Source of the DNA: Branchipolynoe longqiensis
Lineage: Eukaryota; Annelida; Polychaeta; Phyllodocida; Polynoidae
DNA length: 64,000 nt
Reading direction: 5' to 3'
Assembly: GCA_030323885.1 (NCBI GenBank)
Contig: CM059199.1
Span: 74,051,050 to 74,115,049 of the forward strand
Shown: positions 32,060 through 41,845 of the stretch, one piece after another
Position numbering within the stretch: the stretch's first letter is position 1
How the letters are laid out: the number at the start of each line of letters is the position of its first letter
The notes under the pieces: model-generated
What the model was told of the DNA's origin: nothing
The model's input: the letters and a program-made list of their open reading frames with translations, nothing else
Database searches by the model: none
Position numbers and translations under genes: made by a program

Positions 32060-32645
32060 CCGTGAACAGTCCGGAAAATGTGTGCAAAATGAATGGCAAA
32101 GAGCGTGGACCACCACCGACGGGCGACGGTGGTCCGACGGTGGAAAGTGTGTGCAAAATGAATGGCAAAGATTGGCGGACCACCACCGACGGCCCGACCA
32201 TGGCCGCACCGTGGAAAATGTGGGCAAAAAGAATGGGAAAAAGCGGCGGACCACCACCGATGGTCCGACGGTGGCAAATATGTAAAAAGAATGGCGGCGG
32301 ACCACCACCGACGGTGGCCCGACTGTGGCAAATATGTGCAAAAAGAATGTGAAAAAGCGGCGAACCACCACCGACTGCCCGACGGTGGCCCGACGGTGGC
32401 AAATGTGTAAAAAGAATGGCAAAGAGCGGCGGACAACCACCGACGGTGGCCCGACGGTGGCCCGACGGTGGTAAATATGTAAAAAGATTGGAAAGGGGCG
32501 GCGGACTACCGACGGTGGCCCGACGGTGGAAAATTTGTGCAAAAAGAATGGCAAAAAGCAGCGGACCACCACCGTTGGGCCGACGGTGGCCCGACGGTGG
32601 AAAATATGTGGCGATGGTGCGACCAATAGCCAACGTCGGCCCGAC
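32060..32645. repeat. Tandem array of about 65-75 bp GC-rich units
   Basis: Units combine GTGTGCAAAAAGAATGGCAA, AGCGGCGGACCACCACCGAC and GGTGGCCCGACGGTGG. Several frames stay open on both strands (e.g. repeated HSFCTHFPPSDHRRP on minus), but this follows from the repeat. It starts immediately after the 25-bp array. Confidence 0.9.
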
Positions 32646-33249
32646 GGCTCTGTGCTATCTGTGCAGCTTGGGTATGAACCAGGCCTGACCATTGAACTGA
32701 TCTGTGCGACTCACAGGCCCGTTTGTATCCGACCTAGATCAAAGATTCACCCCGGACAGCAGTAGCCTGAGTTGGGGTGAAGAATAACGCTATATAAAAG
32801 CTGGCAACAAATATCTACATGCTGGGTAAATAAAATAAGCAGATCAATTCTTAATTTAAGAAGGACGATATATTCTTCATATATCTTAATATTTACCTGC
32901 TAATTTTGATTTGAAAAATATAATAAGACATGTAGTTTAATAGACCTTAGAAGTGAAATCGATGGCATTAGATGGTTGCCATCTTATCTTGTTGCATTCT
33001 CTCCCATTTCATTGAACTCTGTGCTGTTATAAGTAGCCATTTGATACTGGAACCAGGAATTGTGCTTCCTGTTCCATATTAAAGCTATGTTCACCCATTG
33101 TCATTCACTGCAAGTATGGGGTGAATCTTTTATCTACGTCCGACCCTACAGTGTGACTTTCCTTTTGACTCCTCCACTTTTTTTCTCCATCCCACCCGCC
33201 CAACTCCCATAATAATTAAGGTTGAGGGTATGGGACCTCAAAGCCCTTA
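32646..33249. other. No gene recognised
   Basis: Unique-looking AT-rich spacer between the tandem arrays and the Harbinger-type MITE. Confidence 0.5.
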
Positions 33250-34000
33250 ATGGCCCTGTCACATTACGGCGTATGGCGGGAGCGTACTGAAAACCTACGT
33301 AAGTCCTGCGAATGCCGGCCTATGATGACCTTTGGTGACCTATCGGGTGTTCTTGAGCGTATGTGTAACCTATGAGGAGCGTACGAGGAGCGTATGAGAG
33401 CGTACTGTGACATTTTTTGATGGTTTTGATTGGCATATGGAACCTATGCGTATCGTATGCGTAGCATATGCGTAGTGTATGCGTAGCCTATGCGTAGCGT
33501 ATGCATAGCATATGAGCGTATGAGTAGCGTATGAGTCAAGATCGATGTCGAGACCTATGGCATACGCTGTGCATACGCTCTGCATACGCTGTGCATACGC
33601 TGTGCATATGCTAGGAGTACGCTCCCATACGTAATTCGTAGGTTATGCGTACGCTACTTACGCTAGAGATACGCCGGTGATGCAAGTTGAGCGTATGCGT
33701 AACCTATGCCAGCGCACCCCTACCATACGAGGAGCGTACCGCGGTGTACGAGGAGCGTATGAACCATACGCTCCCATAGGTCAAGATTTTTTGAGCATGC
33801 AGAAACAAATTTGGACCGACGGACGGGAGAAAGTGTATGGCGGCGTACAATGGCATACGCCGGCATAGGCCGGCACATGACCGCCTATGCGTAGCATATG
33901 CGTAGCGTATGGCGGCGTATGGTGGTGTATGCCGACGTATATGACGTAATGGGCCTACGCCGCCGTACGCTCCTACAAAAAACCCTAATCTGACAGCCCC
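33250..34000. mobile_element. Harbinger-type MITE, 751 bp, TTA target duplication
   Basis: It is flanked by TTA at 33247-33249 and 34001-34003. The left end ATGGCCCTGTCACATTACGG and the right end (inward) AGGGGCTGTCAGATTAGGG are related TIRs, also related to the right end of the Harbinger element at 3003. The interior is dense in GCGTATGCGTAGC-type motifs in both orientations and has no gene. Confidence 0.85.
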
Positions 34001-34003
34001 TTA

Positions 34004-34354
34004 ACACCATGAACATTGACTCATTGAACCATAAAAATCAAGCCCTACTTCATATTGACTTTAATATCTGAATAAAGTAACACTCTATACATCTCTTGTA
34101 TCCTCTTTGCTGAATTACTAGGATATATGGTTCAAATCTTTAACTCTCATAGCCTGCTACTTTTGGTGTGGATATTTGATGAAAGCAAGAGATTAACAGA
34201 CTTTGAAACAACATTTTATGATATATTTGTTTTATTCAGATGCTCATTGGATAGGATGGTTAAATAACTAGGGTACTCACTTCATATGCCTCAGCTCTTC
34301 GGTTTGACTCCTGACTGAGTCAAAGAAAAGACTTTCACAATTGATAGTTCACCA
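34004..34354. other. No gene recognised
   Basis: AT-rich spacer. Confidence 0.4.
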
Positions 34355-34681
34355 ACCGGACGCAGTGACCGAATTGATAGAGCGCAGGCTTCATGTGTGG
34401 AAGATCGGGAGTTTGAATCCCTGCCGAGTCAAACCAATCACTTATAGAAATGTATACTTGTCGCTACATAAACTGGTGTTTGGCATTAATAGGATAGGGC
34501 AAGGATTCTTAGGACAGGGTCAGGATAATGTGACTATGTGAGAAATTGTGTCATGGTGCCAGCAGCCTTCTCTCCCAGTGGGCAGCACAATAAAGTTGCC
34601 ATGAATGTGCACTGTCACAAGCATTACCCATCCTAATACAACCTTAGATGTTGCTAGGATGCAAAACAACAAACCAACAAA
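34355..34681 (+). mobile_element. tRNA-derived SINE, copy 5
   Basis: The A-box region is GTGACCGAATTGATAGAG and the B-box region GAGTTTGAATCCC (about 34409). It continues with GCCGAGTCAAACCAATCACT, the family body and the GCAAAACAACAAACCAACAA tail. Confidence 0.88.
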
Positions 34682-35000
34682 GATAGTTCATCAACTCGGA
34701 ATGCATTCTCATACAAAGTGGATGTTTTATTTATCTCAGAGTAAGATGTTCAGGATAGAGTTCAGCTCAAGTCTATTTCCCAGTTGAACCCAGAAAAATC
34801 CACCTTATTGCCGGTCCCTTCCAGTTTGGGAGAGTCGGTGGAGAAATTTGACAAGAGAGCTGAAGACGAAGCACAGAGTATCTGATGGGTAGCGGTTCGG
34901 ATGTTTCTGGTAAAAGCCAGTAGGGGGTGTGTAGATAGCTAGCACTTCTTTGTCTGTGTCTTGAATTATATGATGTGGCAAGTGTGTCCTACAATTATAT
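34682..35000. other. No gene recognised
   Basis: Spacer before the LINE 5' region. Confidence 0.4.
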
Positions 35001-35009
35001 ATCCAATAT

Positions 35010-35576
35010 CAAAATGGTGGCAGGAGGTGGACGCTGAAAGCACAGACTCTGATTAATGCAAGTAGCAAGGTTCAAAACAGTGCATAATAACTAAATTTAA
35101 GTGGATCTTCCTCATAAACATCCCAGGATACTACAGGATAGATTCAGGAATGCAAGCACAAAACATATAGGAGGACTCTACTAAAAACAAAAACAAAACA
35201 ACAGGGAGACCGTTAAAAACCGCGGGAAACGGCCAGGAGGAGACTTCTACCATCCTGTAAACAGTGCACAACACCCAAAATCATCCTCATAAACATCCCC
35301 GGATACTACAGGATATACCCAGGAATGCAAGCACAACACATATAGGTGGAATCTAGTAAAAATAAAAACAAAACAACAGGGAGACTGTTAAAAACGGCGG
35401 GAAACAGCGGCAGGCGGTGGACGCTGATTATTGCGTATGCTGATTAACGAGAGAAACCAATTATAGACAGTGCATAACACCCATATCTAAGTATCCAAGG
35501 ATGTAAAAGCAGCAAACAGGAGGAAATGTACTAAAACAAAAGGATAAACACTACGGCAGATAACCAGCCATTCAAA
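35010..35576 (+). repeat. Tandem monomers of LINE 5' UTR
   Basis: A unit of about 175-200 bp is repeated: CTCATAAACATCCCAGGATA at about 35111, CTCATAAACATCCCCGGATA at about 35286, and a shorter third version from about 35485. Each contains ACAGGATA, GGAATGCAAGCAC, AACAACAGGGAGAC and AAACAGTGCACAACACCC-like blocks. It ends at the ORF1 ATG (ATGGCGGG, 35577). Monomeric 5' UTRs act as promoters in some LINEs. Confidence 0.72.
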
Positions 35577-36430
35577 ATGGCGGGAAAGGACGACAAACAG
35601 GATAATGAAATGGAAATAACGGAGCACGTAGTTAAGCATATGGAAATAACGGAATACGGAGATAAGCATATGGATAAGGATGAGATAGTGAGACTGGTAA
35701 TCCAAACAGTCAAAGAAGAATTAGCGAAGGAGGGCAAAAACAAAAAGTATATAGAAGTAAATGACGGAAACGGCACGAATGACAACGGAAATGAAGGAAA
35801 AAAACAAACAAAACCAAGGAACAATGGCAATGACAATGAATATAAAAAACAACTCCACGCACTACAGGTAGCGTACAACACGTTGCAAATCGAATGCACG
35901 TGGTACAAAGCTGAGTTTGAGAAGCTCAAAGAACAAAAGAACAACTCAAATGCAAACAAAGATACAAACAATGCCAGGACTGTGCCCACTGACAAAAGGA
36001 AGCCACCCACAGATACAGCCCAAACACAGGCGATGAAAAGTGATGGGAAAAACTCAGCATCATAATACATGGCATCCCGGAAAAAGAAGACGAAAACATG
36101 GAGAAAACCGTCACAAACATGCTAAAAGAAGCAGACTGTGACTTTGGCTGGACGGTAGTGACCAAAGCCTTCCGTCTAGGAAAGAAAATGAAAAGAGAGA
36201 CAAGACCAGCAAAAGAAACCACAGACAACAACGAGCAGCCCTCAGACAAAAATAAAGACAAGGAAACCAAAGATACAGAAACTCAAAACACCGAAAACAT
36301 CATAAGCAGACCAAGGAGCATCAAAATCCAGCTGGAAAAGGAGTCACACAAAAAAGAACTCTTCCAGAAAAAGAAAAAGCTCCAGTCAAAAGAAAACTAC
36401 AGCAACGTAACAATGACACCAGTCAGATGA
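35577..36430 (+). pseudogene. LINE ORF1 (coiled coil plus RRM-like), one frameshift
   Basis: RNA-binding ORF1 protein. The first frame (35577-36065) is Lys/Glu/Asn-rich with a coiled-coil-like end (YKKQLHALQVAYNTLQIECT, EFEKLKEQKNN). After a shift near 36050 it reads LSIIIHGIPEKEDENMEKTV, FRLGKKMKRETRP and RPRSIKIQLEKESHKKELFQ, then KKKLQSKENYSNVTMTPVR. This matches the RRM/C-terminal domain style of LINE ORF1 (xxIxGIPE; RPRxIKxxL; kkL). The stop at 36428 is followed by a frame that leads into the NADAR region. Confidence 0.82.
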
Positions 36431-37021
36431 GAAAACGGTACAACAAATGTACACACTTGCAATCGAGAACAAAAACGAAAAAATATAGTCAATCAAAATG
36501 AAAGGATGCAATATAGAGGTAAATGGAAAAATCTATAAGCCCAGCAAATTTTATGAAATAGAAATAGCATGACACAACTCCCCTTTCAGCAATATTTACA
36601 AGTATGAAATCACTGGAAAGGATGGTAAAAAATATACATCAGCAGAGCAAATACTACAGCTCAATAATGGCAAAATACCATGAGAAACATGACATAATGA
36701 GAATGATAGACAACACTGAAAATCCATATTCGATAAAGGCAATGGCAAAGAAGATAGGAGTGGTGCAAAACCAATGAAAACGTGCTGGAGGACATCGTCC
36801 GCGCAAAATTCACACAAAACGAAAGCCTGAAGGAGAAACTAATAAATGCTCCAGGAAACGCATTCAGGGAATGCACAAAATGCCAATACTGGGGCTCAGG
36901 TCGGTACCTGGACAGCGCCAGTGAAGGCGAAACAGTAAAACAAGGATACAAAAATAAAATGGGGAACATCCTCCACAAAATAATGGAAAGCCTGTGCAAG
37001 GAAGCAAATGCAAATAAATAA
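36431..37021 (+). pseudogene. NADAR (YbiA-like) domain attached to LINE ORF1, broken
   Basis: NADAR domains bind or process NAD/ADP-ribose-related N-glycosidic compounds; some remove ADP-ribose from modified nucleic acids. Here QQMYTLAIENKNEK leads into MKGCNIEVNGKIYKPSKFYE (36498), then NSPFSNIYKYEITGKDGKKY and TSAEQ. A shift near 36650 gives YYSSIMAKYHEKHDIMRMID, NPYSIKAMAKKIG. Another shift near 36778 gives VLEDIVRAKFTQNESLKEKL, FRECTKCQYWGSG and YKNKMGNILHKIMESL. The order SPFSN, SAEQ, KF-x-QN-x-x-L, WG-x-G, NxxGxxL is the family's. Breaks: TGA at 36570-36572, two frameshifts and a stop near 36776. It would have followed ORF1 in frame. Confidence 0.78.
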
Positions 37022-37626
37022 ACAAATAGACAAATAAACGAGCAAAAACAAATATGTCATAAGAAAACAAGAAGTAGTTGAAAATGAAGAGCAGGAGACA
37101 GCATAAGAGCTCTCCCGGCAGCATAGCAATGCACAGCTTGCTCCACTTCCGCCCACACTAGATTCAAAAACAACAAACCGTCAACCCACAAAACAAGGCA
37201 TGGAAAGAGCGGCACGATATGGCATTGGCATGACAGGTGGTATGCACTTCAATGAGGAATATGCCAGATAGCTCAGTGACAGGATGTCAACAAGCATCAC
37301 GGAGAACTGGAGAGAGCACCAGGGCTCCAAAACATAAGTATCACAAACTTTTATAAATTTCACTAACCAAACCCTAAATCATAAGTATAATCAGGTACAA
37401 CTAATACACACTGTAATGTTCATGCCTTCCTCTATGCGCACAGGGAAAAGTAAAAGTAATGGAGGTATGCATGACTATCTATCAAAATGGGCCATGTGTG
37501 CCGTATGCACCAGCACATACGCCCCAAATCCATCAATCACTAACTAAAATCAAATCAAAACAAAGTCAAAAACTCGCGAAATCAAGCAACCACTATCCTA
37601 AAAATATTATTTAAAGTAAAATAAAT
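37022..37626 (+). other. Linker between LINE ORF1-NADAR and ORF2
   Basis: A-rich plus strand like the rest of the LINE. No domain recognised. Confidence 0.5.
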
Positions 37627-37990
37627 ATGGTAGAAGAGATTGAATGCAAACTTGGAAGGGGCACACACTTCGCCCACCTAAACTGCCAGAGCGCATCCAA
37701 TAAAATAGACATAATTAAAATGCATCTAAAATAAGACCATCTAGATGTACTAATGTTATCAGAGACATGGTTCACTGACAAACACCAAAACAACACCCTA
37801 AATATAAATGGATATAGGCTTGTACGTAAAGACAGACAGCACATTAAGGCAATGAACCAAACAAAGAAGGCTGGAGGTGTTGCCATTTACTGCAAAGCCA
37901 CCAAAAACTGTAAAGCTAAAACCAACAAATCTCTCACATTGCTCTCAGGCACAGAAGACGTGGAAGCTGAGCTTGGGAAGACATGGCTTT
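37627..37990 (+). pseudogene. LINE AP-endonuclease N-terminal part (ORF2), truncated
   Basis: It starts MVEEIECKLGRGTHFAHLNC, then QSASNKIDIIKMHLK. An in-frame TAA (near 37732) precedes DHLDVLMLSETWFTDKHQNN, INGYRLVRKDR and GGVAIYCKATKN. These are the N-, E- (SETW) and Y-containing motifs of the exonuclease-endonuclease-phosphatase fold that nicks target DNA. The catalytic D/N and H motifs further on are missing because the copy ends. Confidence 0.83.
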
Positions 37991-38374
37991 TATTCGGGTG
38001 CCTCTGCCCCATCATCATCAATTATGTTGGTATGAGAGCAGCAACGACTGACATGAGGTCATGTTATTTGATCAGTTTATGGGATGAGATGTAACATGCA
38101 GCACATATGATGATATAACATAGCAATATGAGAAGATAACATTTAACAGGCAGAGCGAATAAATTTGGTGATGAGAGAAGTAAATAAACAATATAGTTAT
38201 GATTTGTTGAATATCATACCAATTTGATAGTTGAATTGCTCGTGTGTCATTCATGTGGTAGATAACAACTCAAATGTCAAATGTCTTTGAATGGTAATTT
38301 GATAAATGTTGTTTGGTTTGTTGTTTTGTGTTTTGATTGGCTCGGCCAATCAGTCCGCAGGTGTGGGTTGGCGG
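37991..38374. other. No gene recognised
   Basis: AT-rich sequence. On minus it could be the 3' side of the D2-type repeat unit that follows, but I see no match to prove it. Confidence 0.35.
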
Positions 38375-38586
38375 GTGAATAAGAGGTTTTGTAGGCGTGG
38401 TCAGTCAGAGAGGCTGTTGCAGACTGGCCACTAGATGAGGTGGAGACATGGGCTCCAGTTTGTGATCTGATTGGTGTTCTGGTGTGGAGGTGCTTTTATT
38501 CTGTGGCTGTGTGATTGGTTGGCCAGTGGCAGGAGTTGAGTGTCTGTGTGGAAGCCCCCTCCCCTGCCAGTTGGGTTGGGGAGATC
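38375..38586 (-). repeat. D2-family terminal repeat, isolated inverted copy
   Basis: The reverse complement of this stretch matches 18281-18490 nearly throughout (landmarks CAACCCAACTGGCAGGGGAG, CACCAATCAGATCACAAACT, AACAGCCTCTCTGACTGACC). It carries CCAATCA boxes and an AATAAAA, so it may hold promoter elements of that family. No gag follows. Confidence 0.85.
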
Positions 38587-39068
38587 GAGAGGCAGGGGCA
38601 GGGTTACCTAGAGGTACCTTGTTTCGATCTAGATGTAGCGGCCACTGCTAGCCCTCGTGTCTTCCTGTTTCCCTCTCAGCTAGTGATATTGAGTAAAAGG
38701 TGCCATATCTGAAACCCTGGGACAGCTAGTTGCCTAACTACAACTACACTGGTCCTGGGGCATTCAGCAGCACAGATACACCAGGGCCATGCTGCTGCAT
38801 CCCACTTGCCACCCGATTTTTAACTTTTAATTTAATAAAGGATAGGGCATTTTTGTCGGTGCCAGCCAGAGGACTTCTCATCCAAAGCATGCTTTCACTC
38901 GTTTCCTTATCGTAGGAGCCAGATAATACTGAACTTCTTTCATGTTCTAATTACGGATGCATGCAATGTCTGCCTAGGTTGCAACCCTTCCTCGTTATAA
39001 CCCCATGATAACTGCCCACACGCCGATGATATTTGGCCTGTGCCAAGGAATATGGCTATGTATAAATG
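38587..39068. other. No gene recognised
   Basis: Mixed-composition spacer without supported features. Confidence 0.4.
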
Positions 39069-39290
39069 GAAGAGTTCAGGCGCAAAACCCCGAAAACGCC
39101 AATACAAAAAGTGAATTAAAATAAAAGCCTGAAGCTAATTTTAATTCTCACAAATTCCAGTTTTCTTGTGATTAGATGGCTATGGAGCAATGAACAAATA
39201 AAATGGTATGTAAGAAATAAACCTTCCGAAGGTTTTATTCTAATGTTTATGTCAATTTTCAGATTAGCGTTTACAGGGTTTTGTGCCTCT
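39069..39290. mobile_element. MITE family M1, copy 2
   Basis: It starts GAAGAGTTCAGGCGCAAAAC and ends with the inverse (AGGGTTTTGTGCCTCTTC). The interior GAGCAATGAACAAATAAAAT matches copies 1 and 3. Confidence 0.78.
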
Positions 39291-39502
39291 TCTATATTTC
39301 TCTACTTCTTTCTCCCTTCTGGTTCTCTCTTCCTGTGCCAGCAATGGCTGATTTATTTCATGACTGTCGCCGCAGACTTTCCCTCGGGTCTGAGAGTCAC
39401 AGGACTCTTCCCTTGGTATGTGTCGCTGGGAATTGTTATCTGGCCATCACACACCCCTGGGAATCAACACCCACACGGTATGATATCCATTTAGTCTCTG
39501 TG

Positions 39503-39977
39503 GCCGTAATCGATTAACACGACCCGGGCGACTCGGCTCAACCGATTCGTCAGAATTTCAAATAGAACACCGCAAGTGGAGTCGACAAATACACGTGCCG
39601 TGTGCAAAACAACCCGACCCCATTAACTCACCTCTTGGCTGGGGTTTGCGAGGAGCGATGCCGTCACACCTGTAGGATAACCGCTACCAGTACAACTCCT
39701 ACATGTTGTTTTAATGATTTCTTTTTTACTAACCCAGATTGTCAGCTTCTACAATCATAGAATACTTTAAATCCTTAAAGCATTAAAACAATGCGTAGGT
39801 ACCAGCACAGATGTGACCTCATCGCTCCTAGCCACCCCCAGCCAAGAGGTGGGTTTCTGGGGTCGGGTTGTTTTGCACACGGCACGTGTATTTGTCGACT
39901 CCACTCGAGATGTTCGTTTTGAAATTCTGACGACTCGGGTGACCTAAGTCGCCCGGGTCGTGTTAATCGATTACGGC
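39503..39977. mobile_element. Foldback-type element with about 190-bp inverted arms
   Basis: It begins GCCGTAATCGATTAACACGA and ends with the exact inverse. The arms continue to pair over about 190 bp (AACCCGACCCC / GGGGTCGGGTT; CAGCCAAGAGGTGGG / CTCTTGGCTGGGG), around a centre of about 90 bp. Direct CTCTGTG repeats flank it exactly (39496-39502 and 39978-39984). No ORF. A 7- or 8-bp duplication suits hAT-like mobilisation, but this is not proven. Confidence 0.88.
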
Positions 39978-40204
39978 CTCTGTGGAAAAGGGCTGATACA
40001 GGGCTTCCCACACATGTCTACAGGTAAGTACTACAGTGGTGCCACCTACGTTGTCAGTGTCCCTCGCGAATACATGTTTAGTTGGCACAAACATTTCTTT
40101 TTCCATTTAGTGATTAAGCAAGGGCAACTTCAAATCTACTTTCATTGGTTCCTTATCAAAGTCTAGTTATGCCGAGCGCCATGCAAAGTAGCTACATGTG
40201 CTGA

Positions 40205-40296
40205 TTGTGGAGCTCTTTGCTTTGACTCTTCCGGGGATTGATCCCACGATCACAGGAAGGCAGCAGACAACTTATCCGGCCAAGTCGCGACACATC
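40205..40296 (-). mobile_element. tRNA-derived SINE head fragment
   Basis: On minus: TTGGCCGGATAAGTTG (A box), GTGGGATCAATCCCCGG (B box) and AGAGTCAAAGC. Body and tail are missing. The solo A-B unit begins just after it. Confidence 0.62.
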
Positions 40297-40301
40297 GCAT
40301 T

Positions 40302-40838
40302 GGTCATAATGCGAGCATTGCTCTTGATGCGTGGAGAGGAAGAGACCCTCCCCCCCCCCTTCCCGGTCGTCGCGCAGCATTCGCACCTCGCGTGACGCCT
40401 GCCTCTCACCCTCTTTCCTCCCCCTCCCCCGGCCCGCTGCTTTCGCACCTCACCTGCCACCGCCCTCCTGCCCTCCCTTATAAGGCCACCCGCCGGCCTC
40501 CCTCAGCCACTCGCCTTCCAGCCCTCCTCCACGCTCTGCCCTGTTTTCCTCCACCCACCCACCCAACTCTCTTCATCTCTCCTCTTCCCTCCTCGCTGGT
40601 GGAGGGCTCCTCGGCGCCCCCCCCTCACCTGAACTCTTTTACCTCTCTGACTTTTTGCTCCTTATGAGCCCCTGATTTACTTGTTTTTGTTCTGTCCTCC
40701 TCAGGAACATTACCTGCCTGTCATTACTGTGATCCTCTGTTTTCTCTCACTGTTGCTCTGTACCCCCTGTTGCCAGAGGCGGCACAATAAACGCCTCTTT
40801 TTCCCACCTCCGCCTTGCCTTCTTCCTTTTCGCGCATC
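40302..40838 (+). mobile_element. Solo A-B unit of an Ngaro/PAT-type element related to D3
   Basis: The A part starts GGTCATAATGCGAGCATTGC like D3's A. The B part starts GGTGGAGGGCTCCTCGG (40598) and contains CACAATAAACGCC as poly(A) signal (about 40786). It ends CGCGCATC like D3's B. No ORFs lie between. This is what recombination between A1 and A2 would leave, parallel to a solo LTR. Sequence divergence shows a different subfamily from D3. Confidence 0.83.
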
Positions 40839-40936
40839 AATTAATTAAGGCACATGCTATTTGTAAAGGAGGCCGCAAACTCCACGATAATTTAGCTTGG
40901 TCCTGGGTGAATGTTTTTGTTATTGGTACATTAGTG

Positions 40937-41230
40937 TTGTTTGTTTATGTATTGTTGTTTTACATGCTAGCATCATCTAAGGTAATATCAGGACGGGCAC
41001 CGACTTGTGACAGTGCGCACTCATGACGACTTTATAGTGCTGCCCCACTGGGGCAAGACTGGCTGGCTGGCTCAGTGCGAGGGTGGGATATCAGATCATG
41101 GTGCTGGCGGCCTGGTCTTCCGGTGGGGCAGCACTATGAAGTCGCCCTGAGTGTGCACTGTCACAAGTCTGTACCCATCCTGATATGACCTTTGATGTTG
41201 CCAGGACGTAACACTGAAACAAACAAAAAC
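40937..41230. mobile_element. Two SINE tails in inverted (head-to-head) arrangement
   Basis: 40937-41052 is the inverted SINE 3' part (TTGTTTTACATGCTAGCATC, GTGCTGCCCCACTGG). 41053-41230 is a plus 3' part (GGGGCAGCACTATGAAGTCG, GATATGACCTTTGATGTTGC, AAACAAACAAAAAC tail). The arms are self-complementary over about 75 bp. Confidence 0.85.
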
Positions 41231-41269
41231 ATTTGTGCCTGTTTCTCAAACCCCACTTGTGTCCGATAG

Positions 41270-41845
41270 CTACCGCCATCTTGGTACTGCCATCTTGGTA
41301 CCGCCATATTGGTACCACCACCACGGTACCACCATATGTGTACCATCATCTTGGTACCGTCATCCTGGTGTCCGTCATCTTTTTACCGCCATCTTGGTAC
41401 CACCATCTTGGTGGATCCATCTTGGTGGATCCATCTTGGTACCACCATCTTGGTACCACCATCTTGGTACCACCCTCTTGGTACCACCATATGGGTACCA
41501 CCATCTGGGAACTGTCATCTTGGTACCACCATATTGGTACCACCTTATTGGTACCACCCCATTGGTACCTGCATCTTGGTACCACCACATTGGTACCTGC
41601 ATCTTGGTACCACCATATTGGTACCTGCATCTTGGTACCACCATATTGGTACCACCGTCTTGGTACCACCGTCTTGGTACCATCATCTTGGTACCACCAT
41701 ATTGGTACCCCCATATTGTTACTGCCATCTTGGTACCACCATCTTGGTACCATCATCTTGTTACCACCATATTGGTTCCACCCTATTGGTACCACCATAT
41801 TGGTACCACCATATTGGTACCACCATGTTGGTGGTACCGCCATAT
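41270..41845. repeat. 14-bp tandem satellite, about 40 copies
   Basis: The unit is TTGGTACCACCATC with CATA/CATC/CCTC variants. Since 14 is not a multiple of 3 and the unit lacks stops in any frame, all plus and most minus frames stay open. The resulting Trp/Tyr/His/Pro-rich ORFs (e.g. LVPPSWYHHLGTTI) are artefacts. Each unit has the palindrome GGTACC. Confidence 0.95.

Larger units (their letters stand above)
35001..38000 (+). mobile_element. LINE with ORF1-NADAR and endonuclease, truncated before RT
   Basis: Order: tandem 5' UTR monomers, ORF1 with coiled coil and RRM-like C-terminus, NADAR domain, linker, AP-type endonuclease N-terminus. Homology is lost near 37990, before any RT. The endonuclease style (HLNCQSASNKIDIIK, DHLDVLMLSETWF) is of the CR1/L2 group. 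No internal boundary suggests that the NADAR stretch is a separate insertion. Confidence 0.78.

Noticed and set aside
31994..32765. Overlapping ORFs of up to 232 codons in several frames
   Set aside because: Product of the GC-rich tandem array with few stop codons. The encoded periods match the DNA repeat.
35487..37363. Minus-strand ORFs rich in Leu/Phe/Ser opposite the LINE
   Set aside because: Antisense of the Lys/Asn-rich ORF1. Composition explains the open frames.
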